Origin: Holosporales bacterium
GTDB taxonomy: Bacteria; Pseudomonadota; Alphaproteobacteria; RUG11792
Direction of reading: 5' to 3'
Length of the DNA: 39,038 bases
Assembly (NCBI GenBank): GCA_031267075.1
Contig: JAIRZU010000040.1
Span: forward strand, 1-39,038
A model generated the notes under the pieces. That model ran no database searches, was not told the origin of the DNA, and saw only the letters and a list, made by a program, of their open reading frames with translations. A program made the position numbers and the translations under genes. How positions within the stretch are numbered: position 1 is the first letter of the stretch; each line of letters begins with the position of its first letter. Positions 28,507 through 36,988 of this stretch are shown here, piece by piece.

Positions 28507-28652
28507 CTCTTATCCAGGACTGACTCATACCCAAGGATCGTTCCTGTGTGGAAACTGATTACAGAGCCCACTGTGAGAATGGTGGATTGGGGAGTATAAT
28601 GGAGGGAGCAGGGATTCTGGCGTGGCTGAGAGGAGTCGCTTTGAGGTTTTGA

Positions 28653-30737
28653 ATGAGTACCGAATTAGCGATATTAGATGACATCGGGACTATAGCAACT
28701 GGCTACCTGCAGCAGCGTTTAAAATTGTTTAGGAAGCTCTGTGGGAATAGGATCATCGATATCCTCCTACACATGCCGTCCTACGCCGTTGAGCAGATAT
28801 ATACCGAGCAGCTCTCGAAGGAGCACGTTGAGAAGCTGGTCACGACCAAGGTTACAATAACATATGTTGGCGTTAACCAGCGCAGCTCAACTAGCCCGGC
28901 GACCATCTACGGGACATGCGGGAAGGCAGTTGTCGAGATTCTGCTCTTTAACTACAAGAAGAAGTTCGCACAAAAGGTGTATGTTGTGGGGAGGGAGGCG
29001 TACATCAGCGGTAAGCTCGGCACCAACCTTTCCGGGGAATTCCAGTTTGTGAATCCGCAGAAATTGGTAAGCGCCTCTGTGGTGGCATTTAGGAATTGCA
29101 TCTTGAATGTGTATCCTCTCACGACTGGGCTATCGCAATTCCCAGTTAGCATCGCAGTGAAAAACGCAATCAAGGTTGCGGAGAAAGCCAGCATTAGTGA
29201 GTGGCTCCCAGATACCATAATCGTGCCTAACGAATTACCACCGTTTCTAGAATCGCTAATCGCCATACATACCCCCAAGTCACTTACTGAGCGCCAGCTG
29301 AACACCCCTGCTCGCCGCCGATTGTGTTTCGATGAGCTCCTAGCGGAGCAGCTCACCTTGAGGCTCTGCAGTGGTAAAACTAAGTCTGGTAACATCATCA
29401 AGAATGATGGGCGGTTGGTATCCCGTCTACTAGAGACCCTTCCTTTTGCATTGACGCAATCCCAGGAGAAGGCGATAGGAGAGATACTTAGAGATCTTGG
29501 AAGTGGGAAGCCGATGACGAGATTACTGCAGGGAGATGTCGGTTCAGGCAAGACGATAGTCTCTATCATCACCGTGCTTCACCTGATTGAAAGTGGATAC
29601 CAGTGCGCGGTACTGGCTCCAACCGAAGTCCTGGCATATCAGCATTATTCCACCTTCGCATCGTACCTCACTGCGCTCGGGATACATGTTGAAATCCTGA
29701 CTGCAAATGAGAAGGGTAAGAGACGTCGAGAGATCCTATTTGGTGTCGCCTCTGGATCGGTCAATGTGATAATCGGAACTCACGCGATAATCTCGGATGG
29801 GGTGGAGTTCCACAACCTCGGGCTTGTTGTAATAGATGAGCAGCACAGGTTCGGCGTCAACCAGAGGCTCCGCCTGATAACAAAAGGAAACTCTCCTCAC
29901 ATCCTAAGCATGACGGCAACTCCAATTCCACGAACAATCATCATGTCTATGTACGGCGATATCGCCGTCTCTGCAATCACAGAAAAACCAGCTGGCCGCA
30001 GCGAGATCATAACGAAGATCATCCCCATCAGTAGGGCGTTGACCGTTGTTGAATCCATCAGGCGAGCAACGGAAAGCGGCCAGAAGGTCTACTGGGTATG
30101 CCCATTGATAGAGGAAAATGAGAAGCTCCAGTACATGTGCGTTATGAACAGATTCGAGGCGCTCAAGGCATCTCTTGGTGACGGCGTCGAGATGCTACAC
30201 GGCAAACAGAAAGCATCTGAAAAGCAGGCCATATTCGAGAGGTTTAAGGAGGGAGACTGCAACCTACTCGTATCGACAACCGTGATAGAGGTCGGGGTAG
30301 ATGTACCTAGTGCCACCGTCATCATAGTGGAGAATGCTGAGAAATTCGGATTGGCGCAGCTGCATCAGCTTCGTGGTAGAGTTGGAAGGGGGAACGTTCA
30401 GTCGTACTGCATACTGTTGTATGACCCGAGATTATCTGAGGTAGCTAGGAAGCGCCTGACTACCATACGAGAGAGTAGCGATGGCTTCTACATAGCCGAG
30501 CAGGATCTCCTTCTTAGAGGAGGAGGAGAGATCTTCGGTACCAAGCAAAGCGGGCAGAAATCATACAGAACTTTCGATATGTACGATCCAGCGAACCAGG
30601 CAATCATACTTGATCTTCTGAAGCAGGCTTCAGCACTCGCGACTGATATAGTAGATTCCGGTGATGTTGGCAAGTACGATATGCTCCTGAGGATCCTCGT
30701 TCCAACGAACTACGAGAATCTGAAATCATCGTTCTGA
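28653..30737 (+). CDS. recG: ATP-dependent DNA helicase RecG
   Basis: LLQGDVGSGKTIV, VIDEQHRFGVNQR, MTATPIPRT, QLRGRVGRG. Confidence 0.95.
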   Translation: MSTELAILDDIGTIATGYLQQRLKLFRKLCGNRIIDILLHMPSYAVEQIYTEQLSKEHVEKLVTTKVTITYVGVNQRSSTSPATIYGTCGKAVVEILLFNYKKKFAQKVYVVGREAYISGKLGTNLSGEFQFVNPQKLVSASVVAFRNCILNVYPLTTGLSQFPVSIAVKNAIKVAEKASISEWLPDTIIVPNELPPFLESLIAIHTPKSLTERQLNTPARRRLCFDELLAEQLTLRLCSGKTKSGNIIKNDGRLVSRLLETLPFALTQSQEKAIGEILRDLGSGKPMTRLLQGDVGSGKTIVSIITVLHLIESGYQCAVLAPTEVLAYQHYSTFASYLTALGIHVEILTANEKGKRRREILFGVASGSVNVIIGTHAIISDGVEFHNLGLVVIDEQHRFGVNQRLRLITKGNSPHILSMTATPIPRTIIMSMYGDIAVSAITEKPAGRSEIITKIIPISRALTVVESIRRATESGQKVYWVCPLIEENEKLQYMCVMNRFEALKASLGDGVEMLHGKQKASEKQAIFERFKEGDCNLLVSTTVIEVGVDVPSATVIIVENAEKFGLAQLHQLRGRVGRGNVQSYCILLYDPRLSEVARKRLTTIRESSDGFYIAEQDLLLRGGGEIFGTKQSGQKSYRTFDMYDPANQAIILDLLKQASALATDIVDSGDVGKYDMLLRILVPTNYENLKSSF

Positions 30738-30815
30738 GATGGGCTGAGCTGTGGCTGTCCTACTCAACCCTCGTGGCGCATCCCTCTTGGGTGCATGGTG
30801 TCTCGCTGGTTTGCA

Positions 30816-33347
30816 TTACGCGTTACTGTGTCTTAATGCCCTCTCGTTGGCCTGAGCCAGGGTCTCTATTAGAGCCTCCATGATCGCGCCCTGCTGAGTT
30901 CCTCCTACAAACATGTTATTCACACTACGCCTCGCTTCTTCTATGACTCTCCCGAGATGCCTGATGCTCTCCTCTACGTCAGTGTCTGGTATCGCGATGT
31001 TAACGTTTACCAAAACTCTGCTGTGCCCGCTCTGAGTCTGCACTGTGGTTCCGCGGACGCATGTCGTACACTCCTGTGCACTCCGCGTCGCCGCCTCTAC
31101 CTTTAAGGCGATGAGGTCTCTCCCGCCCCTTGGATCATTGATGAGCTGCTGCATTATTGCAGCCATATCCACCTCATGGGGTGTGGTGCCAGCTTCGGTT
31201 CTGGCTTCGCCTGTATTGTGGATCAGGTTCGCAATCTGAGTCAGTGCATCGCGCTCTTTTCCAGCTGGATTCCGTGCTGCTACTCTGACTGCCCCTTCGA
31301 CCACGCTAGCCGCGGCTCCGGAGCTTCGTGTGGCTGCTGCTCCTGGCCGGTTAGCTGCCATTGTCCGGTCGACGATGGTTTCCTTGCCTCCGTCACCTAT
31401 GATTATTAGGTGAGCTATAGCGTCCTCCTCAGCCGTAGACGTTCCGAGCATCCGTTTTAGGCGGGTTCGTGTATCCCCATTCATCCTGATCCTGTCGTAG
31501 ATGCCGCTCGCGCTGTCTTCGGTTCGGCTGTCCATGTCTGAGTGTTCTCCGATGTATGTGTCAGTGGCGGCTCTGGTGGCTCTTCTCAGCCCTGCTCCCC
31601 AGGCTCCACAGCAGCAGTGTTCTTCGGGCACCCCGGTGAGCTTGACCTCCATATCTTCCAGCTCGCCCTGTAGCCCTGACATCGGGATTCCCCTCGCCCC
31701 TGCGGCTGCTAGCATCGCTCCCAGCCCCTCACCTATGAAGCAGTCTACGACGGAGCAGAGCAGTAGCGCCGGCCCTTGTCTCGCCCTCACTAGCTGTGCT
31801 CTTCCGGCTAGCTCGTTCTCGATTCGCTCTAATAGCATTAGCGCTGTTATGGCATGTATCCTTCCGGCTGCACCGATTGCTGCCGTCACATCGACTATGT
31901 CGTGGTGGTGGGCTTGAATTACCTTCTGCCTCATCTGTGCGAGTGTGTTGATCACCGCGAGTGTCCGGGCATCGAGGTGCAGAGGCGTCGGATCGACGGT
32001 GCTGGGCCTTGGCCCCGGCCTGATCCCTTGGTTCATGAGCCGTTCAATTCTATCTGATGCGTCGGGGCTCGGTCCCTGCGCTGGTTCAGTCGGGGGTGGG
32101 TCGCCTCGGGGGGACTCTTCCGTGGGAGTTCGATGCTGCCTTCTCCGTTTTCGGTGTTCCCTAGGTGCGGGTGGGTTGACTCGAATACCTGGTTCCTGTC
32201 CAGGTGTGTCTATTGCCGTTCCCGCGTCCAGAGCTTCGCTGTCTGTTGGCTCGTGTTCGCTCCGCCTCTCATGACGTACTTCTGACGCATGTGCGCTGTC
32301 GCCGTCGATGTCCGTGCTGCTGCCCTCATTCTTGGGTTCCCTGTCCCCCGTCAGTATTGACGGTCCTGTGCGGTTGAGTCTTTCGGCGCTCGGCGACGCA
32401 TGGGGTATTGGCGTTTGGCTACGTGGTCTCCTCTTGGCCGCTTCCGTCGGTTGTGGCTTTCGCGGTGGGGTATCTTTTGCTCTTATCGTTATGGTCTTGT
32501 CCTTGCTGATTCTCATTTCCACGCTCACGCCATTGGCCTTCATCGCGAAGATCGCGCTCTTGTCCCGACTCACTTCTATCCGTATGGGGTGCTCCTCTCC
32601 GCTGTCGCTTGGACTGGTGCCGCTAACACTGTCTGTTGAGTTGCTAGTTGTGGTGTTCGGACTCTCGTTCCGCTCCGGCCTGCCTTGGGATTCGGCCCTC
32701 TGTGTTCTAGTTTCCCTCGCTGGTGGAGGTACCGGCCTCTCGGCTGGGGGTTCGCTTGTGCTCGGGTTTGTTCTCCGTCTCTTGCGACGTGGTGGTTTCT
32801 CACTGCTGTCCATCCCGGCATCCGGGCTGGCCGCCCTCGCTGGTGGAGGTTCCGGCTTCTCGGCTGGGGGTTCGCTTGTGCTCGGGTTAGTTCTCCGCCT
32901 CTTGCGATGCTTTGGTTCCCTAGTAGTTGGGCTCTCGCTGTCCGGGCTGGCCCTCAGTGTTGGTGGAGGTTCCGGCCTTTCGGCTGGGGGTTCGCTTGTG
33001 CTCGGGTTTGTTTCTCGTCTCCTGCGATGTGGTGGTTTCTCGCCGCTGTCCATCCCGGCATCTGGGCTGGCTGCCCTCAGTGTTGGTGGAGGTTCTGGCC
33101 TTTCGGCTGGGGCGCTTTCGTTATCTTCGGTCGCATCGTTGTTCGGATTTTCGCCTGCTGTCATTATGTACAGTATCTCTCCGCTGCTACTCCCGGGGGT
33201 CAGATCACTGCTGCTCGAATCTCGGACGGACCTTATATGGTCTGGCTCCACATCATGTCCTCCACACAAGGCGGGTTCAATGAGTCCGAGCCATACTACT
33301 CCAGCGCCTATTAATAATCTGTTTAGTCGTGTTCCTATACTTGTCAA
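30816..33347 (-). CDS. Putative secreted protein with tandem proline-rich/basic repeats
   Basis: Signal-like MTSIGTRLNRLLIGAGVVWLGLIEPALCGG; repeated RRTNPSTSEPPAERPEPPP units. Confidence 0.75.
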   Translation of the reverse strand: MTSIGTRLNRLLIGAGVVWLGLIEPALCGGHDVEPDHIRSVRDSSSSDLTPGSSSGEILYIMTAGENPNNDATEDNESAPAERPEPPPTLRAASPDAGMDSGEKPPHRRRRETNPSTSEPPAERPEPPPTLRASPDSESPTTREPKHRKRRRTNPSTSEPPAEKPEPPPARAASPDAGMDSSEKPPRRKRRRTNPSTSEPPAERPVPPPARETRTQRAESQGRPERNESPNTTTSNSTDSVSGTSPSDSGEEHPIRIEVSRDKSAIFAMKANGVSVEMRISKDKTITIRAKDTPPRKPQPTEAAKRRPRSQTPIPHASPSAERLNRTGPSILTGDREPKNEGSSTDIDGDSAHASEVRHERRSEHEPTDSEALDAGTAIDTPGQEPGIRVNPPAPREHRKRRRQHRTPTEESPRGDPPPTEPAQGPSPDASDRIERLMNQGIRPGPRPSTVDPTPLHLDARTLAVINTLAQMRQKVIQAHHHDIVDVTAAIGAAGRIHAITALMLLERIENELAGRAQLVRARQGPALLLCSVVDCFIGEGLGAMLAAAGARGIPMSGLQGELEDMEVKLTGVPEEHCCCGAWGAGLRRATRAATDTYIGEHSDMDSRTEDSASGIYDRIRMNGDTRTRLKRMLGTSTAEEDAIAHLIIIGDGGKETIVDRTMAANRPGAAATRSSGAAASVVEGAVRVAARNPAGKERDALTQIANLIHNTGEARTEAGTTPHEVDMAAIMQQLINDPRGGRDLIALKVEAATRSAQECTTCVRGTTVQTQSGHSRVLVNVNIAIPDTDVEESIRHLGRVIEEARRSVNNMFVGGTQQGAIMEALIETLAQANERALRHSNA
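32715..33120 (-). repeat. Tandem coding repeats, about 118-120 bp period, in the 843-aa secreted protein
   Basis: ggtggaggt(t/a)ccggc..ctcggctgggggttcgcttgtgctcggg recurs near 32725, 32845, 32963 and (partial) 33085. Confidence 0.85.
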
Positions 33348-33394
33348 AGCCTCTTCGAAACAACGTCTCTTAAATATAGACTAAATAAAAAGAG

Positions 33395-33410
33395 TTAAAA
33401 AAGAGTTAAC
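33395..33410 (-). promoter_or_regulatory. CtrA-type box TTAA-N7-TTAAC upstream of the repeat-containing secreted protein
   Basis: gTTAAaaaagagTTAAC on + strand; TATA-like -10 candidates follow on the minus strand. Confidence 0.55.
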
Positions 33411-33528
33411 AAAAAGATATTAATAGCAATGGCGTCTTATTTTTACATAATCTTGGAAGAGCGCCATGCAGGCCAGATTCTTCGTATAACAAAGGCTCTT
33501 GCTTATGAAGTAGGGTACCTGGAAAAGG

Positions 33529-33543
33529 TTAAAGAATAGTTAA
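33529..33543 (+). promoter_or_regulatory. CtrA-type box TTAA-AGAATAG-TTAA upstream of rsmH-ftsL-ftsI
   Basis: Exact TTAA-N7-TTAA about 190 bp upstream of the likely rsmH start. Confidence 0.45.
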
Positions 33544-33731
33544 AGCCGAGGAGACTTTTCTCACCACTAGTTGATGATGGGTACCCACCTCATACGAACT
33601 GGCTGGCCTCACCCCCTCATCCTGTTCAGGCATACTCTTGTCGGGGTACTGATTAAAAGCGTTGTTTTGCGTTGAATACTATTTAATTTTGACATACAAT
33701 GTGCGGATTACTAAGGTTGGCTCTTTGGGCG

Positions 33732-34670
33732 ATGCCGCACATTCCAGTTATGATTCATGAAGTCCTCGCAGCTCTGGCCCCACGAGATGGAGATAGAGTG
33801 CTGGATTGCACGTTCGGTGGTGGTGGGCATTCACGCGCGATACTTGATTCTGCGGAATGCTACGTATGCGGAGTTGACCGTGATCCGGACGCTCTAGAGA
33901 GGGCTGCCCAGCTTGACCAACAATACCATGATAGGTTCGATTTCATGCTATGTCAATTCTCTAATATGGGCGAGCACCTGAGAGGACATAGGAAGTTTGA
34001 TGCCGCACTGTTCGACTTCGGAGTATCCTCCTTTCAGATCGATAATGCCTCCAGGGGGTTCTCATTCATGAATGATGCGACTCTAGATATGAGGATGTCA
34101 AAAGCTGGACTTTCCGCATTTGATGTAGTAAACTCGTTTGAGGAGGGGGATATCGCTGAGATCATATATACGTACGGGGAGGAGTCTCTGGCTGTGGCAA
34201 AGCGGATAGCTGCGTCGATAATCAAGGAAAGAATGACGAAGGCGATCAAGACAACAGGTGAGCTAAGGAGAGTAGTGCATAGTGCAATCGGAACCGGCAT
34301 CCCTGCCCGTAAGAAACATTCAACACTCGACGTCGCTACTAAGACCTTTCAGGCGATTAGGATATTCGTGAATGATGAGCTCGGTGAAATTAACGTGGCC
34401 CTTAAAACAATTCCACAACTGCTAAATGATAACGCGAGGATAGCTACGATAGCCTTTCACTCTCTGGAAGATAGGATCGTGAAGAATTGGGCCGCGTCAA
34501 TGAAGCCACAAATCACAGCGATAAACAAGAATGTCATCTGTCCATCGAGAGCTGAGATTTCTGAAAATCCACGTTCAAGATCAGCGAAGCTACGGGGTTT
34601 CATTTACCATGGTAGTAGCGTGTCGGATGATGATACGGGAGTAAGATCTGGAGGGCAGAAATTTGAATAG
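33732..34670 (+). CDS. rsmH: 16S rRNA (cytosine(1402)-N(4))-methyltransferase
   Basis: HIPVMIHEVLAAL, LDCTFGGGGHSRAIL, FDFGVSSFQID; start moved to MPHIPV. Confidence 0.93.
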   Translation: MPHIPVMIHEVLAALAPRDGDRVLDCTFGGGGHSRAILDSAECYVCGVDRDPDALERAAQLDQQYHDRFDFMLCQFSNMGEHLRGHRKFDAALFDFGVSSFQIDNASRGFSFMNDATLDMRMSKAGLSAFDVVNSFEEGDIAEIIYTYGEESLAVAKRIAASIIKERMTKAIKTTGELRRVVHSAIGTGIPARKKHSTLDVATKTFQAIRIFVNDELGEINVALKTIPQLLNDNARIATIAFHSLEDRIVKNWAASMKPQITAINKNVICPSRAEISENPRSRSAKLRGFIYHGSSVSDDDTGVRSGGQKFE

Positions 34671-35001
34671 GGCAATCTTGCTTTCGTTGACGCTTCTTAC
34701 AGCCGTTGGGTTGTGTGTCTTGCGGATAAAGTACGAGGTTGTCTTCCTTAGGCAGAAGCTCCAAAAGGTGGAACAGGACATCGGGAAATACACAGACGAC
34801 CTCAGGATATGCTCTGCGGAGTGGGGATGTTTAAACGACCCTAAACGCCTCAAGGCTCTGTGTGCCAAGTACCTAAGTGGCATGAAGCCCATGGAGAAAA
34901 ACCAGATAATAAGCTATCAGAAATTCTTTGGAAGCGAGTTCGGAAGCGACCTCAAAGATGCGTTCAAGAAGTTTCTAGATAAGTCACTTAACCTAGATTA
35001 G
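34663..35001 (+). CDS. ftsL: FtsL-like cell division protein
   Basis: Small bitopic membrane protein between rsmH and ftsI, overlapping rsmH. Confidence 0.65.
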   Translation: MNRAILLSLTLLTAVGLCVLRIKYEVVFLRQKLQKVEQDIGKYTDDLRICSAEWGCLNDPKRLKALCAKYLSGMKPMEKNQIISYQKFFGSEFGSDLKDAFKKFLDKSLNLD

Positions 35002-35020
35002 CGAGAGAGGGCCAACGAAC

Positions 35021-36742
35021 TTGAACCAGGTGTTACGCAAAATGTTCTCATCTCTCTTCGACGGATTCGTCATGTGGCGAAACTCGAAGAATCATGCTGA
35101 GCTGATAGCGCACCTAAGAGCGAGGATGGTCTTCTCCAGCATTTGCGGGACCGTCGTTTTCAGCTGCATCTCATACAGGCTTGTGGACGTGATGATTATT
35201 AGTCACTACCGGACGCAGGATTCAAATGCTACCCACACTGAGTACGCCGAGAGGAAGGCAGATATAGTGGATCGAAATGGAGAGCTAATCGCCACGAGTG
35301 TCACGACGGCTTCCTGTTTCGCAGACCCATCCGCCATGATTGATGTTGATGAAGCCGTAATGAAACTATCGAAGATTCCTGGTATGCCATCTCCAGAAAA
35401 GCTGAAGCTGAAAATGTCCGATAAGAGTAAGCATTTCGTTTGGCTCACGCGTCATGTCTCACCGCAGGTTCACGAACAGATAATGGATCTCGGCATCCCT
35501 GGGATTCACTTCCAGAAGGATTATAAGAGGATCTACATCCATGGTAATCTCTTCTCACACGTTGTCGGATGTAGCGATATTGATGGCGATGGCGTGTGTG
35601 GGCTCGAGAAGCATTTTGCGAAGGAGCTAGCGGCATATGGGAACCTAAACAAATACCTCGTTACAACACTCGATCTAAGACTCCAGGCAATCGTACATGA
35701 GGAGCTGAGTGATGCTGTCGCAAGGTTCAAGGCAGCCGGGGGAAATGCGATGCTGATGTCCCACACCGGTGAAATTCTGGCGATGGTCTCACTCCCAGAT
35801 TTCGATCCCAACAACCTTAAAAACTGCTCTAGTAGCGCTATGTTTAACAGGAACACACTCGGTGTTTTTGAACCTGGTTCCGTACTGAAGATCGTGAACG
35901 TAGCCATAGCGCTTGACTCTGGTGCCGCCTCCTTGGGATCGATTTTTGATGCATCCGAGCCGTTGAAGATAGGGCGTTTCTCGGTGACTGATTTCAAGGG
36001 GAAGCGCAGACCGTTAACTCTGGCAGAGGCATTCGTATTTTCTTCAAACATAGCATCCGCAAAGATAGAGCAGAGCTTCGGAGCGACAGTCCAGAAGGCA
36101 TACATGCGAAGGCTGGGGTTGCTCGATAAAGTAAGCCTTGAGATTCCAGAGGTAGGGAGTCCAATCGTTCCTCGGCTCTGGAATGAGACGGCTGCGACAA
36201 CGATGTCATATGGCTATGGAATCGCTATGACCCCATTGATGCTGCTGGCTGCTGTTGCTTCCATTTTGAACGACGGGATCCGAGTGGCCCCGACATTAGT
36301 GTATGGTAAGCGTAAGATCAACCAAGATGGTGAGCGGGTCGTATCATGCAAAACATCACGAGTCGTGAGGGATTTGATGAGGGCAGCAGTGTTCTGTGGT
36401 ACAGCGAGAAAGTCAGCCGTCGAAGGAGCTGAGATAATCGGGAAAACAGGAACGTCATATCAGGCTCATGGTAGAGGGGGGTATGGAGCCGACGGCAGCA
36501 GAAAGAGAAACACTACATTCATCGGCGGCTTTCCAAAGGATACTCCGCAATTCATGTTGATTGTTTCACTTGATGACCCGAAGGCTACTGAGGAATCGCA
36601 TATGTGTACAACCGCTGGGCACAACGCCGCTCCCACAGCGAAAAATATCTTCAAGCGAATCGTTCCACTCTTGTATGATACCAATCATGAAACGGATGAT
36701 TCAAACCTAACAGTCCTGAAGTACATTAAGCTCGACGGGTAA
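35021..36742 (+). CDS. ftsI: Peptidoglycan transpeptidase FtsI (PBP3)
   Basis: RKADIVDRNGELIA, FEPGSVLK (SxxK), SSNIAS (SxN), IGKTGTSY (KTGT). Confidence 0.92.
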   Translation: MNQVLRKMFSSLFDGFVMWRNSKNHAELIAHLRARMVFSSICGTVVFSCISYRLVDVMIISHYRTQDSNATHTEYAERKADIVDRNGELIATSVTTASCFADPSAMIDVDEAVMKLSKIPGMPSPEKLKLKMSDKSKHFVWLTRHVSPQVHEQIMDLGIPGIHFQKDYKRIYIHGNLFSHVVGCSDIDGDGVCGLEKHFAKELAAYGNLNKYLVTTLDLRLQAIVHEELSDAVARFKAAGGNAMLMSHTGEILAMVSLPDFDPNNLKNCSSSAMFNRNTLGVFEPGSVLKIVNVAIALDSGAASLGSIFDASEPLKIGRFSVTDFKGKRRPLTLAEAFVFSSNIASAKIEQSFGATVQKAYMRRLGLLDKVSLEIPEVGSPIVPRLWNETAATTMSYGYGIAMTPLMLLAAVASILNDGIRVAPTLVYGKRKINQDGERVVSCKTSRVVRDLMRAAVFCGTARKSAVEGAEIIGKTGTSYQAHGRGGYGADGSRKRNTTFIGGFPKDTPQFMLIVSLDDPKATEESHMCTTAGHNAAPTAKNIFKRIVPLLYDTNHETDDSNLTVLKYIKLDG

Positions 36743-36767
36743 TTCTTCGGGTTGGGGGGGGGGGAGG

Positions 36768-36873
36768 TGAGGAGTATAACACATATGGACCACATTATGG
36801 GTTGCAAGGCCTTACCCCTATGGAGTATGTTGGTGTGATTCTTGAGGCAGCTTGGTTGTCTCATAGATGGTGA
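36768..36873 (+). pseudogene. C-terminal fragment of an rve-type (IS3/IS481-like) transposase
   Basis: EEYNTYGPHYGLQGLTPMEYVGVILEAAWLSHRW*, resembling the conserved YN..RPH..L.GLTP.EY tail. Confidence 0.6.
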
Positions 36874-36898
36874 ACTTATACACAATCCTGAAATGCGG

Positions 36899-36927
36899 TT
36901 GAAACATCTGACAATAAATGGTAGAAT
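36899..36927 (+). promoter_or_regulatory. Sigma70-type promoter upstream of the 36989 gene
   Basis: TTGAAA-N17-TAGAAT. Confidence 0.6.
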
Positions 36928-36988
36928 AAAATCAGAGACTTGGGGGCGTCAGTTGCGCCTCTGCTACCACGATTTAGAGAGAAGACGA

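Noticed and set aside
32715-33120. CRISPR-like regular repeats
   Set aside because: Repeats are adjacent, coding, about 118-120 bp, with no unique spacers; they encode proline-rich protein repeats.
32308-33384. 358-aa plus-strand ORF opposite the repeat-containing secreted gene
   Set aside because: Product is a Gly/Ser/Leu repeat artefact of the tandem repeats on the other strand; covers the other gene's start and promoter.
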